64,000 bases of DNA from Pelecanus crispus (GCF_030463565.1 NC_134656.1:8565501-8629500); one strand, 5' to 3'; numbered from the stretch's first letter, positions 1-14,047 are shown. The notes: generated by a model not told the origin, from the sequence alone. Numbers and translations are program-made.

Positions 1-1048
1 AGTTAACAATTTTCTGTGTTTACTCCAGTTTGTGTTATATCTGATATGAATGAGGCTCTTTCAACCTTGATTTTTATCTAATTTTCTCAATGTTGGCAAT
101 AATTTTGCTGTTTCAATAACTGATCTTATTCACCTGCTGCTAAAAACACTTGTCATGTTGAATTACATACCCTGCACAGACATTGTTGCAATTAGCAATT
201 ACAAAATATCACAACAGAAGTGTACAAAGGTTTAGAATCCAAATTTTTAACTGTATGTAATCATGTCCTAATTTGCTTAAGCATGTGCCAAGCATTTCTG
301 TTCATTTGTACCTACTGTCTATTGATCTGTGTGTGCGGACATAGCAATTGTATATATAAATTTGGAGCAATGTGATCTGAGCATAAACCAAAATTCTATG
401 TATGTCCCCATGCCCAGTGTTTCTGATTGACTGGTCAACTGCCATCCAGCCAGCTAGAAACACTGGGCCCACAGGCTTGGTGGAATTAAACCCAGTGCAA
501 GTATTTTCTCACTTAGAAAAAGATTACTGATGATACTTTTTTTGAAGATGCTGAGCTCATGAATCATTTCCTTTCCACAACTCAGTGAACTTTTTGGGTA
601 CAGATTTACTTCCCTCCTCTTACCACACCTCTGCTAGCACTTCCAGGTGTGGCCAATGTCCCCCATCACATGGCAAGAAAGTATCTATGACACCATGTAA
701 TTGTCTTCAGGATGCAGCCAGAACAAATTCAATTTTCATTTAAACCACTGTAGGGATAGATGGTTCTCAGGGAGGCCTCCTGGACCCACTGGACTGCGTA
801 GCTTCTCTGTTGGTGTAGCTGCACGTGGGTCACGCACCAGCAGCATCCGAGCATTCCGCTTCGTTAGTGGAAAATGGAGAGCTGTGCAGATGGAAGACTA
901 TGGGAAGTGCTGGTCTGAGTGAGGCAGGGCGTACGCTTGAAGGAATCGGTGTGTTTGAATGGTGATCCAAATTGTAAGGACATTTTTTTCCCCTTCATAT
1001 ATGCAGCACACATAGAAATTACCCACAGTGGCATATCATTTTTTAATT

Positions 1049-1100
1049 AAAAAAAAAAAAAAAAGAAAGAAAGAAAAAAGAAAATAAAAGAGAAAAAAAA
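1049..1100. repeat. A-rich / (GAAA)n low-complexity tract
   Basis: A run of about 16 A followed by imperfect GAAA units and AAAATAAAAGAG. Could be the decayed tail of a retroposon, but no recognisable body precedes it. Confidence 0.85.
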
Positions 1101-2639
1101 CACGTAAACGGGCAGAAAGACCAGAAACATTTATTGCTGCTGTTCCTATCCAGTGTCCTGATACAATACCAAACAGTCAGTTACTGGGATTCAACAGATA
1201 TTTATTCTTTTTTGGTTCTCCAGCAACTAGAATCTATTTTGATTTCTTGGTGTCCTTTCTAGTTATGCTGTATTACTCATAACTGCAGCGCAGTGGTAGC
1301 TGCCAATACAAATTTAGTCTTTTCTGTTTATTCTGTACTGTCCTGTCAAAGCAGATAAGTCTGCTTTGCATTAGAACTCAAAAATTTAATTGTGGGAAAA
1401 TGATGAGTCACTCCAGCTAAGGTAAACCAATGTCTGTGTCAGAGGACGTTCTTTTGATGTACAAAGCAACGAAACGACATTAGGGCCATGAGCCAAAATC
1501 AGTAACTCTCACACAGAGGTGTCATTTACATTTCCCTGGGACAAAGAGGCTTTTTGAACCAGAGATAAGATTGATTTGGGGTCAAGCTGGACATAAAAGA
1601 GAATAAAACAGGAAAAGGGAATGTTCCAAGCTTTATTAGCAATTCAAGCCACCTACTCGTGAACATCTAATGAAATTCTTTCAAGAGATTGCTCAGGATA
1701 GGTAGAGTTATTTTCCTTTCTTGTCCCCCTGAGGTATGGAGATTGGCAATGAAAAGGTTGGAGTGACCATCTCTAGGAACCAGAAATGCAACCAAGTTGA
1801 GAGGAGCAGAGTCAGTCCGCAGTTTTGACAATGTTTGTTAGAATTGCTCTGCAACCGTCTTTGAAGGCCTTTTATTTCTCCTTTCCAGGATGGAGGTGTG
1901 GCAACCTATAGCTGATGTTACATATTTTCTGGCACCACTCTCCATTGCAGAGCTGCGTCTCTGAAATCCAATTCATTTCAAGAGAGTTACACCAGTCTGA
2001 GTACTACCTGCAACATACCTTAGGAATCAGAGAACTGGGCCTTCTACATGTCTGGTGGTGCTGTCTAAAGGAAGGACAGCTTGAAAAACCCAGCCAAGCT
2101 GTCCTCTGGTGCTATCTCGGACATTTTGAATATTTCCTAGGTTGAATGTTGCGATCATCAGTCCTTCCCTGACTACTGGAACCGTGGCTGTGAAGATCTA
2201 GTTTTGAGGGCCTGTATTAAATATGCATATCTGAGTTTCATTCGCCTTCCTTTGCATTCTAGTCTGTTGAAGCAGACCTTTTCAAGGACAAATGTAGCAA
2301 GTCACATGAAGACTAAATTAAGTGTCTGCAGGATTTCCTTGTGATGTGATAAATTTTCAGCAGAACAAATAGCAGAAATTGAGTAGAAATGCATAAGGAA
2401 AGCCCATGAAGAATTGATAGAAATTAATTCAAAACCTTTTTTTCAGCATAATTTGGACAAGACATAATAGAGTCCACAGTTTACAAGTGAGAAGCAATAA
2501 GTGAGAAGTATATAACTAGTGAAACAGCTCTCAATTAATTTACATTTTCTGCTACATCTTTATGGTGAAACTCAGCTGTGTGTTAATGGTCCTCAGAAGA
2601 ATCTAGACAACACTGATGCTCTACTTATACTTCTTATTA

Positions 2640-2783
2640 AGGGTAAAATTCACCCCATTGAAGAGGACAAGCTTAAGATCTATGCACCCACTTAGTACCA
2701 CTTATCCCAATTTTCACTTAACAAGGGCATAAGTAGTGTATACGTCTGGATTGTCCTTCTACACTAAAGTGAATTTTCTCCCT
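2640..2783. repeat. Palindromic (hairpin-forming) interspersed relic A
   Basis: The left arm begins AGGGTAAAATTCACC (2640-2670) and the right arm ends GTGAATTTTCTCCCT (2751-2783). The reverse complement of the right arm aligns with the left arm at roughly three quarters of positions by eye. The inner parts (around ACCACTTATCCC and GGGCATAAGTAGTG) pair too, leaving a loop of about 16 nt. The layout suggests a short nonautonomous element with long inverted arms; similar palindromes are common in sauropsid genomes, but I cannot assign a family name. Confidence 0.6.
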
Positions 2784-3581
2784 AGTAAATTAGATATTGC
2801 TCTGATGTGTGCTTAAAAGGAAGAAAATCTTTGCTTTCATTAGGGGTTGTTCTGGGAAATTGCTGCTTGACCTATAACTTAAAAATTTTCAGTTCTTCAA
2901 AACTGCTTTGACACTCATATATGGTATATTTACATGATTTACCATTTGATCAAACAGCAAAGTTGAAGTAATGGAAACCATCAATCATGAAGGGGAATAA
3001 AGTTTTTGAGGGAGCTGCTTGTTCCTTTGCTATTCAGATTCTTCCTGTGGATGGGTTTTTTTAATATACATTTGTTTTGATGTTTGAGTAAAATTGGTAT
3101 AGAGTGGGTTGAGTAGCATCATAAGACCATAACCATATCCCTCGGCAGAAAACACAGAATGGTGGAATGTAGTTATATATTTAATTTACATATAAGTGAG
3201 ATAAACATAAACGGGGTAATTTTGCAAGCCAAGGAGTCATGACAAAGTTTAATTAAGTGGAAGGTCTTGTGTGCATGCAGACGTATGCATATTTTTCTGT
3301 GCTCAGTTGTTGCTGGTGATAGCTTAGACCCACCTGCATGTGCATCTCCCCTGTTGCATGCACAAGTCCCACGATTGTACGAATACATACTCACCCACTC
3401 CCAGATGCAACTATACAGAGCCCTCTAGCTTTTGACTTTGAAATAGGCAGCTAGTTGTATGCATACACATTAGGGCATGCAGAATACCTTCCTGTGGCCT
3501 CAAAAGCATGTTTTTATTTGCAGGAACACAGGCTCTGCAAGATATTCCAGTCACAGTTAATGAAGTCCTTAATGAACTGAT

Positions 3582-3688
3582 GGGCCTGTTTCTTATCTCA
3601 CTTATGCCAGATTTAAACCTATGTAACTCCATTAACTTGTTGAGTTGATCCTAATTTTACATAAGTGTAAAAAAGATGAGAACCAGAC
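3582..3688. repeat. Palindromic interspersed relic B
   Basis: Left arm starts GGGCCTGTTTCTTATCTCAC; right arm ends AAAAGATGAGAACCAGAC. They are imperfect reverse complements, with a centre around AACTCCATTAACTTGTTGAG. The consensus it recalls is a sauropsid palindrome in which two ACACCGGTGTAA-type segments flank a 'ctccattgacttcagtggag' centre. Decayed copy. Confidence 0.55.
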
Positions 3689-4553
3689 ATTTTATGTTCT
3701 CATTATCTAAGAGAATAGAAAGTATGAAGTTCTTAAAAACCTTTTTTCTGTTTTCTATCAGTTACAAAGAGACTTAAGCACTTCCCCCACCTTTGACCCT
3801 CCCCACTTTCCCTACGTACCAATTCTGCGGCTACTTACTCTGTTTTCCAACAGCTAGGCTGATCATGCAAGTTTTGATCTCATTGTGGTTTTGTAACTCC
3901 TGAAATGAGTTTTGTAAACTTTATTCCTAGTGAGCACATTCCTTCTCACACGAACCAAAACTATGCATTCCTCCTCCCTTCCCACAGAGCCCTCTTCTAA
4001 CAGCTCAGCCTTCTCCATAACACTCCTGGCTTTTCTCTGATGTAAAGAAATTACCAGTACAGAAACCAGTCATAGAACATGAGTGTAAAATTGTGGAACT
4101 GAAGGCAAAATCTTTTTCCTACTTACAGTTTAACTTTGGAAATGTTTAATCTAGGCCTGTTGTTTCAGGCTGATTATGTTGAACTTTCTCTGTCTCCAGT
4201 AGTTTACCTTCCATGTGAACTCTGAATTGAAAGATCAGTTTTACCCCAAGGAGACATACTCTGTGTACACAGAGAAAATTATTTCAGATGTTTTGTTTAA
4301 CTTTTATTGTGTTTTAATATTGCCCTGATATGACTTACAATATAGTAATGTACTGTACACTTCTGTCTCCATAGCCAAGTTCAAATGCCAGTGTGAACCC
4401 TATCTTCAAGAAATTCAAGGCAATGATTCTTGTGAGAAGCTCACGTTTCGGGTACTTTTGCCAGCTCACTCTAACCACATACACGACCGAATGACAGAAG
4501 TGGCCAGCAATACAACAGGCACCCTAGTGAGACATCTGAAATCCTGAAAGCAT

Positions 4554-4655
4554 GAATCTGAGCTGACCTACACCGTGTTAGCACTGGAGTAATGCCTCTG
4601 ACTTTGACGGAGTCACTCATAATTTACAGCTATGTAAGATCAAATATATAGCCCA
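4554..4655. repeat. Palindromic interspersed relic C (same type as B)
   Basis: Left half GAATCTGAGCTGACCTACAC with CTGGAGTAATG; centre CTCTGACTTTGACGGAG; right half GTCACTCATAATTTACAG with GTAAGATC and TAGCCC. The two halves are imperfect reverse complements and share the layout of relic B, about 900 bp away. Confidence 0.55.
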
Positions 4656-6654
4656 GAGTACAGAAATGTTAACATGGATAGTCTCACTCAGAGAAGGGAT
4701 GCTTATTCTAATGGTACCTCCTGTCAGTCAAGTCATAGACTAGATGTCACTTATGAGAACAATGGGTCACCCTTTTTCATGTATTCTGAATATGATTAAA
4801 AATATAAAAATGAGAGTTAGAATGGAAAAATGAACTATTAGGAAAATAAATAAGAGGACTGAAAAGAGAAATCAGAAAGGAGAATGAAAGGCAAGTGCCC
4901 TAAACAGTCCCAAACCAATTACCTCGGGCTTAGCAGAGGGTGAGGTGGTTGTCTGAACGGCTTGAAATGAACCGCGTTACTCAGCTGTGTTACAGTAGTC
5001 ATTTCCTATTTCATTCTCCCAAGGCTTATGCAAGACTCCTCCAGCAAGTGCCAAGTTTCTGCCAAGGGATGCAGCGAGAGCTCCAGGATCCCTCCGCAGC
5101 CAAAGCCAACGTGTGATGAGGGCAATCCCCCTCCAGGAGCCACATCTGGTGAAATCAGACCAAGTAAGTGAGAAGAGAGCAATGGTCATCTAGTAAAGCC
5201 GTGTCAGATATGACTAAATAAACACAGGGTTCAGATCACATCTTTCAGTGACTGAGCTGAAAGAAAAATGAATAAAACTCAGGAGGTAAAATGCTGAATA
5301 GATGATTATTTCCCCTTTGTGTAGTCCTGCGATATGCCCGACCCTTTACATTTCTTATGGCAGTGACCAAAGGCTAAAATCAAGGCTAATATCTCTTTTG
5401 TGCTAGCTCATCCATAAAAACAAACAATTTTTTTTTTTTTCTGGAAAAGGAAGGAGGACCCAGGTCCACTGTTCATAAGGTAGAAGACATTTCTGTACCT
5501 AATTGCAGGCCTAATCTTACATGTGCTGAAAGCTCGCATCAGTTTAAAGATACATGAATTCTGCTCTCTGTCATAACCTTACGATGCCAAAAAGAGCTGC
5601 ATCTTCAAGTGACTGCTAACATGATGGGTTTCAATTCTGAATTCCAAAGTGAGATGTCTCTTTAAGGACTGAGTATTCAGAGATGCACTTGGAGTCCTGC
5701 AATTGCTCCTGAAATCAGTGGGCACTTACTGTAAGCACCACTGAAATACAGTCCTGGGTCTCTCGTACTGGAATTTTTAAAATTGAAGATACCTGAAAGT
5801 TACAGGACACTTCAAAAAAGGTAAGCTGGATATGACAGTGCTTTTTAAAGCACAGCAATACCTAAGTATGACAAATACTATAGACATGCTAATGCTGTTT
5901 GGCAATTTCCTGGAAGGTCTGTGGAGTGGAAATTCGGTTCATTAACTGATACTGATACCTCCAGAAGTCATTTCAAATTGTTTGCCTGAAATAAGACTTG
6001 AACCCAGATGGCAGAGGTGAACCTGCTTCGCTAGCCTCCAACAAGAGATGTTATAAGTTCAGAAACAATATTTATATCCCCAAATCTCAATCTCTCTCTT
6101 TTTTAAGCTTATTAAAATTAAAAGCATGACCTGCCACATCACATTACATCAAAACATGATGTAACTTCTTAATTTAAAAAGTTTTAATTTATGATGTTGT
6201 ATTGTGCCACAAAAAGCTTTTGTTTTCCCCAGAGAAACTATAAATTTTTTACAGCAACTGTTTATCCAGTATCTTTGGCAGACTGAAACAGTGAGCGTTG
6301 GCAAAAAGCAGATATTTAACAGCTACTGACGAACAGCTTGTGAATCACCAGGCTTGAATCCTGGCACACATCTCCCTGTAGGTACCTTACTGAAATCACC
6401 CATCTTCCCTTCACCTCCTTCTAACTGCAGTAACATTGAGTAACTCACTGATCCTGAACCACTAAACTTGATCTACCTTATCCTTTCAAGCCTTTATATT
6501 TTTGGAGGAAAGCACTCTTGCTGTAAAAGTGCCACTGAAATAGCATTCCAGGAGCAGTGTCCAGTATGGATTTCCCACTGATTCTGAACAGCCCAGGAAA
6601 ATACTTTTCATTACAACAATGTTTGGCATTTGTATGGTTTTCATTTACAGTTAT

Positions 6655-6785
6655 AAAAGGGCTTTGTAAAATAGCTTTACCTATACAGTTATATAGGTGG
6701 GGGAACTGAGGCATGAGCAATAGAAGATGGCATCACTGGAGCCAAGAATCAGCTGGTCCAGGTCTGCTCTGCTGGTCCATGTATC
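6655..6785 (-). repeat. MIR-like SINE relic (minus strand)
   Basis: Reads as a reverse-complement MIR: TTTGTAAAATAGC, then GGGGGAACTGAGGCATGAG (MIR 'gaggaaactgaggca'), then AGCCAAGAATCAGCTGGTCC and CAGGTCTGCTCTGCTGGTCC (MIR 'gaacccaggtctgcctgact'). Order and spacing fit. Eye-based call. Confidence 0.65.
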
Positions 6786-9700
6786 TTCCAAAAGACAAAT
6801 TCATAATGTTTGGCTTATTGTTTTACATGCTTCTGCAAGGCAAGCTGGACTACCCTAGGACATGAAAGGCTGTATATTTGTTGGCCTGGGTCTCTCATAG
6901 TCTGCTTACTTGTCTAGTGCTTTTTTTGGGGACTGCTCTGGCTGAAGCAAAGGAAGTTCAATGGAACTTGAGAACAAGGACTACTTGTCCGAACAAGGGT
7001 TTTCAAGCCCTTGGTTTCTAAACAATTGCTTTATAGGGTGGACTGTGTACCATAAATCTGTAGCATAGGAATATGGTCATATTGGCTTAACTGTCTTACT
7101 AAGACTGGACTTATTTCTCACACAACTGATAAAAGTCATAATGCTGTCAGTCCCTGGTGTACTAGCTGTACTCAACTTTTACTGCTTCCTAGTTCCATGA
7201 TCCATAGTGCACATATGGGGTATAAAGCCTTCTTAAAATCATAGCCCCTTAACGAAAAGCTTTTTCTGGGAGACAGTGTGGTTTGAATTATATTGAGGAC
7301 CCCAAACAGCAATTGCTCTTGGGCCACTGCCTTTGAAATAGATCTATTTTAGGTGGATATTCCTCTTTCAAAGGGGTACTTCTAACCCGATTTATGAGCC
7401 TCACTGCTTGTACCGAATAACCTAACAGAGGAGTGAAAGCTCCCCGAGTACTTTTGACGTAAAGTCACAATGACGATCTTCATCACATGCAATGTGTTGG
7501 GTGAAAAGGGGACAGACTTTTTTTCACCATTGTGTAGCTGTTGCTTTGGGTGCCCTAGTGAGAACTAAACCGCAAGGCTATGACCCATTTTTCATTAAAA
7601 TCCTAGAAGAGTGTCTATTCTATCTCAATGTTGACTAGTGGAAAGTTCTAACTTCAAAACCTGTCCATGGGTCAGGAAACCATTCCTGATGTCATTTCTA
7701 GTATCAAGCACCTTTTCCATTAGTGCCTTTTCTCTCAGTGACAGATTGATGAATTAACTTGGATTGGTTTTACTTGAGATCAAATCTTCAGTATGGTTCC
7801 ATAAATGGTGTGCAAAAAACCGCACCAGCAAAAATGTCAGAGTACTGAGTCTGAAATGAGCCAGGGGGCTGCTTAAAATATGTTTGTCAACCCACACCTA
7901 AAATGTGCTTGCCGGACTACAGCCTAAAAGAGGGCACTTGGCCAGTGAGAGGAAAGGTAAGAGGTCTCAGGTGAAAATTCTGGATGAAGCTGAGCTAAAA
8001 AACTCCAAATTCTCTTGCAAATATGGAAGGAATTATCTTGAATGAATCTCCTCTTGACTTGACATAGGAGGTTTCAAGTTTTATGGCATCTTACATTATT
8101 GTTTAAATTTGTTTCAGGCAAGAAACATACTTTTTAAGGTCAGGAATACAGATTTGTTAGATGCTAAGACACCTGAAAAGCAAGAATACAGATTGTAGGA
8201 TGAATATTTTACAGAGTAATTATTTAAATATATTCAAGTATGAACATCTTTAGATCTTAAATTTAGTATTCCTTAAAAACATAATCTTACAATAAAATCT
8301 AGCCCACTCTCACATTGTTCATACCATTCCAATTTTCTGTTTGAACTAGCTGTTTTGAAAAGTTGTGTCTTGGTTGTTTATTTAAAGTGCCCCACTGATA
8401 TTTTCGCCCCAGACTTTAATTTTTGGCATAACACTCGCACATATGTTGATGATGATAAACGTCTGAAGTTCTCAAAACATGATAGCATACTACGGCTGGT
8501 GTGCGAACCACTCAGATGTGATGTGCAGAGGCAGCTCCCTGTTTGTTTTGTAGAGCCCTTGCCTAAGCTGTGGGTTAAGAGCCTGCCTGGGGCACACAGC
8601 GGCAATCCAGTGACTTCAAGATCCTTCGGCAGCTCCGCTCAGGAGCAGTCTGTGCATTGAGCGTTCAGGGACCAGGAGCAACATGGTGCCTGGAGAGGTC
8701 TGACTCGAAAGAGATGAAAAGAAGTCAGGTAGTTGGGTAAGCAGTTAAGATGGAAGTAGTTGAGAGGTCTGGAGATGCTGCTTGGAAGGAGGGAGTTCGT
8801 ATCAAAATACAGTAAAGGTGAGAAAGGAAGGGATGAACACATGCCTTTGTCTCTACATGTGCCTTGGAAATTAATAAAAAATTAGCAAGCAGTGCTGTTA
8901 CAAACTCCTGAACAAACTGGATTTGGACCTCGTTGCTCTAACAGACATAAGAAATCCACAGGCTCCCCTGAATTACTGGGTTGTAAATCACATTTTCAGT
9001 TAGGTTCTCCAAATCTGCACACCAAGGTGAACTCAAATTTTAGGGTTCAACTATTTTGTTTAGGCACCATAAACAATGGTGGTTTAGAGTTTTATGTCTG
9101 ATTATACCTCTCGTACCTCCAAGCTTCATGTCTCATTATACGGACAAAAGGAGCACCTGCAGAAATGTGACCCTGCCTGCATCTGGCTGAAAACTACATG
9201 GCTCAAATTTAACCACACCTGCCCTACCTGAAACTAGTGGTAAATGGTTATTACGTTGAAATAGAGATAATCTCTATTATGTTATGTAAAGATATCATAG
9301 AATGACACAAAGATCTTTTACTATTCATGGTATCACCAGGGCAATAAACAGCTTCAATTTCTGATTTAAGTAGGGGCACCTTATTATCAAGTATTGGCCG
9401 TGATATAATTGTTGATAACCTTCTCTGGCCACCTGTCTTCCTGCATGGTCTTTGGTGTGTCCTGATAGAACCTTACCTTGCTTGACTGTATCCAAGATTC
9501 TTACTCTGGATCTTCTGCTCTGCTAACCCAGTGGGATTAAGTACAATGAAGGCAAGAACTGAACTTCTTCTACATGCATCATACACACTTCTTACTTTAT
9601 ATTGTGGCCAGCTGGACACAAGCAGATGTAGTAGAAAGCTTTAGTCTGTCTTGGAAGAACTTTATAAAATACTTCCAGAGCCCTTCCATGTTTAAAATAC

Positions 9701-12049
9701 AATACCATAAAATCACAGGAATAGAGATGGCAAAGAATGGGAGAGTCTAAAGAATAAGTTTGTTGGAACAGGTGCAGAGACTCTATTCCTGCATTTCAGC
9801 TCATCCAGACACAAGACGCAGAAGCTTGTATCTCATCAGGACAGTGTTGAACACACAAATGACCATACGTGCAGCTAGGGCTGCCTTAAGTATATCGACA
9901 CAGAGCTACTACTGCAGTACAATCACCACAGGATTGAAAACATACATGCGTAGACCCTGCTACTTTTACCTCTCGCCCTCCTGGCTGAGGTTGCTTGTGC
10001 TGGGAGGTTACGGTACTACCCACTGACAGTAAAGCTAGAAGAACCTGACCCACATAACTTAATATATTCTGCTTTGTTTCTGGAGGCTTCAAAACTAGAT
10101 GTTACAGACAAGAGAAGGAAAAAAGGGCTATGAACTCTTAGAAAGAGCAGTTGTGTGGAACTCATAACACACTGTTTTCCTAAGTGCTATATGAGATTTA
10201 TAAGGTGTTAAAGGGAATTTAATCTCCTTAGGTGCCCTCGCTGCATCACTTTCAAGTAGGGTGTGCAAAGATGATTGGGATGGTGCAAGAGAGCTCCAAA
10301 AGTTTCATACCCTCAGTATTACCTCATGTCTTTCTTGCCAGTAAGCCCACCTAATTTGTGAAAATCCAGCAGGCATTATATATGCATTCTTATATTTGCC
10401 ATTGTTAAACATAACGTCGGAGCCAGAGAATGACCATGTACACTTTATTTGGACCCAGGTCTAGCTTCGGTATCCCCAGTTTTCTGGAAGTAGTAGGTGG
10501 GAGTCACAGAAGCAATTCTAGTTTCAGCCCCGCAGGGTGTTAACCAAAGGTTTCCACTTGGACCCTTGACTTATTTTTCCAATTTGTTTCCCTGTTACCA
10601 TACCCTCCACTAACCTGAACTGAATCTTCCCTAACAAAAAGGCCCTTTCTCATCAAGATTAAAAGCAGAATACTTTAAGTAATTTAGAATACAAATGTGC
10701 AATGAAATATCAGCCTGGGTGATGTTATGAGAAGAAGAGTGTACAGTATGCTTTATGTGCTTTTAGCTGTTCTACCCTACACTGCAACATGTGCACCCAC
10801 TCTTGTAACCTTTACTGCTGTGCAAAGATGATCTGTCATTTCTACAAAATATATATATATTTATACTGAGGCAGCTTTGAATCCTTACTGCCCTCTAGAG
10901 AAATTCTGCTAGAAAAGCTCAAACTGACAGAGTCAGCAAAAAATAATTGCAGTCCTAATCTTAACTACACCAGCTGCGTACAGTGTCAGTGACAAGATCT
11001 GTAGAAACAGAAATGCATCCTTTAAGGACCCTTTTTCTCAAGCCTCTCACCATCATTTGGAGTTGTGGCCAGACTCAAACACACTTACATTCACATCACT
11101 AGCATGTGATGCTTAAATTATTTAGACTACACATCTGTAACTAGACGCTTTTACTTTGTCATTCTCACACTTCTATCTCATATTAAGCATGCAAGCCTGA
11201 TGATCGTGGGTGAAACTACCTGTGACTGAGTGCAAAGGCCTTGACTTGAGCTGCAAGGCTGCACAGGACTTGAGCGAGACCTCTGGAAGAGGCTGAAGTC
11301 CTCCTGCATGTGCAAGTGAGCTCTTAGGGGTATAACTGACCACTTGCATGATTAACGGCTGCAACTCCAAGAGTATTTTTGGACAAGATGTATTTGTGTA
11401 ATTCTGTGAAATCAAAGTATCAGAAGACATGGCAAAAAGTATGTGTTTTACAGTGCCATGGGAGTATTATTTCATGTGGTTGGGCCAACACAGAGAAAAC
11501 AGCAATTGCGATGTTAGCAATGAATGATAGCACAGTGCAGCTAAGAATACATTCAGCAAACTGAGATCCTATTTTTATACTGACAAAAAAGAGAAAAAAT
11601 GTGAAATGTGTGTCTCTGTGTGTATGTTGTTTTTTTTTTCCAAAACAGCTGAATCCCACTATCCTGCAGAATCTTATTCATTTAACAGGCTGTCAGTGCA
11701 AGTTCCTTTACATAGCTCTGCCTTTTCATGCCTAATGGGGTTTGCCTTGAACCAGACAAAGCCTATTAAACATGGTAGGGAAACAGATGATATGAGAGGC
11801 TACTGGAAGCAGTGTTGACTGCCCTCTAATGGCATGTGTGCCATGAGCACACACCTGAGCTCCCCAGGGACTCCTGCGAGGATGCCAGCAGACGCGTTGA
11901 CCCAGAGTGCCTTGTATTCCCTGCAAGAGAAATGTTCATAGCCTGAGCAAAAATGAAAATTTGGTATTGTATATTCAGTTTTTCAGACCGCGACAGCAGG
12001 ATAGAGGTAGCAAGCGCAGTCCAAGAGCACCATCAGCACAGAGGGGAAG

Positions 12050-12068
12050 ATGATTCTATGATTCTGTG
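12050..12068 (+). repeat. Possible CR1 LINE 3' terminal remnant
   Basis: ATGATTCTATGATTCTGTG resembles the 8-bp ATTCTATG repeats that end avian CR1 elements. The preceding sequence is not clearly CR1, so only the tip would survive, or this is coincidence. Confidence 0.35.
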
Positions 12069-13973
12069 TAACAGTCGATGAAGCCACCGAACTGAAGGGC
12101 TGGCTTGCTTGGGAATGAAAATGTGTTCAGTGTGCGAGTACCAAGCGCCGTGCCTTGCAGCTGTCTGTCAGCCAAAAACTACAGATACTGAATAGCGTCA
12201 GCATTTCATTTCCTTTGATTCTAGGGGGAAATTCAAAAGGTTTATGGGTTCAGATTGAGTTAAAACTCCTAAATCTGAATGTGTGCTGAGTCAGAATTTT
12301 ATAACTGTTTATCTGATTTGAGTGTGTGCACGTATCAGAGCATGTAGGAATGGGTTGGGCACGTAGTCTGCAAGTCTACTGAATAATTGTAGAACTGTAC
12401 ATATAGAAGAAAATAACCCTCTAAGCCTGAGAGTGCAAAGTTAGAATTGTGATAGAGAGACAAAAAAATAGCAATTATTATTATTGTTGTTTTGTTACAA
12501 TAGTAGTAAGGGATTCAGTGCACCCGTCTCTACAGCCAGATTCTCTTACATTCTAAATAAATAGGGGCTGAAAAGGAAATCAAGGTTTCAGTAATGAATT
12601 ATTCTGCCCAGTCTCTAAGCAGCTCAGGAAAAGTGCTTCAAACTGAACACAGATCTTGTGAATCGCATACTCTTCCCTCATTCCCTGACCCTTTGATGTC
12701 CTTTTGTGTTCTCTGTTACTTGCAACATTTTACTCACCATATTGCTTAACATCTCCACTTGAATCAGGGAGTAAAGAAACAGCAGAAATTTTATTCACTT
12801 CTAGAAAAAATCATTCAAACTTTTCTGAAACTTGAAAAAGGTTCTGCTCAGCTTGAGGCAAAGTTGCAGTCAGAGTTTTACTTTATCTGAACCATATCTT
12901 ATTCCATACATTTATTTATTGTCATTTCTATTGATTCTTTCTCCTCTTTTCCATTCAGTAATCTGGACGTCTGCAAAGAATGAACTGAGGCTTTGAGCTA
13001 ACAGACAATTTTAGTTTAGATATTTATTTTTCCAGTATGTTTACTCTGAAGTGAAGGTTTGCTCCCTGAATAGTGACCATCATTCTGATTTTGTTATCGC
13101 TGCTTAAAAACGGTTTCTGAAGATCCCACACACATTTTCCCCAGTGCATTGATGATCTGCAGGTAAGTATTGATAAAGAGATCAAATAAATGCTAATTCA
13201 GAAAGCAAAAGTGCCTTTCCAAAAGAGTGTCCTGCTTGTATTAATTTAGTAAGCTCAGGTTTAGGAAGATATTCTCCAGGGCAACACTTACCTGCACAGG
13301 CATGAGTTTTAGTGGTACCCATAGGAATGGACCGGTGCTATCTGGTTCCACTTAAGAAGGAAGTCCATGTCTGGGGGAGGAGGAGGACACAATACCTCTG
13401 TGTCTTCATCACTGGAAACGGCAGAAATACATTCCCAAACACTGATTTTTTTCAAATTATTCACAATTATTCACCTGCGTGTTGGCCAGTGCAAGGATGG
13501 AAAGGGGAATTGTAACAGTTGCTGGCTGCTGTTGAAATAAATGTGATGAGGGAGTATGCCTACCTCCCACCTATCTGACCGGTGCGTGCTCATGGACAGA
13601 GTGTTATTTGCAACGAACTTAGCACTGTGGTCTCCTGGATCCATTAGCACACCTCTTAGCCTGCTGAGAGGGGAATAACAGTGCCAGATTTCCGCTTGAC
13701 CTGGCAACATCAGAAACAAATCTTTTTGTTTTTTGAACCTGAGAAAGTGGCTGTTTGACAGTTATTCCTTTCTTCTCGCAAAGTCCAGAGAGCGCAGTGA
13801 GCTTTACAAAGGAGAGACGGAATGAGTGAATGGACAGTGCTTGCCTCTCACCGCAATGTAACCAAAACAGGTACAAAGAATGCAAAGGTCTGATACTTTC
13901 TGTGCTGGAAAAAATACTCCAAATATTCTGATTTCTAGTTAATTTTTCTCTCTCTCTATTTTCTCTGTGGAAG

Positions 13974-14047
13974 AAGAATCTACAGTGGATGAATTTGAAC
14001 AAGCAACCAACAACATGGAGGCATTTGAACTCGCATCTCCATTGCTG
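13974..14047 (+). other. Isolated exon-like segment (candidate unannotated exon)
   Basis: A long pyrimidine tract (TTTTTCTCTCTCTCTATTTTC) is followed by AAG acceptors at 13973 and 13976. An open reading segment (acidic, ending NNMEAFELASPLL) then runs up to a near-perfect donor CTG|GTGAGT at 14048. No protein family is recognised and no partner exon was found. It may be an lncRNA exon, a lineage-specific exon or chance. Confidence 0.2.

Larger units (their letters stand above)
1..13973. other. Intergenic, ZFP64 far-upstream region
   Basis: No open frame here exceeds about 100 codons and none shows domains, codon bias or paired splice sites. Contents recognised: an A-rich low-complexity tract (1049-1100), three palindromic relics (2640-2783, 3582-3688, 4554-4655), a MIR-like copy (6655-6785), an AT dinucleotide run near 10848-10860 and a possible CR1 3' end (12050-12068). 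The rest appears unique and AT-rich. Confidence 0.7.
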
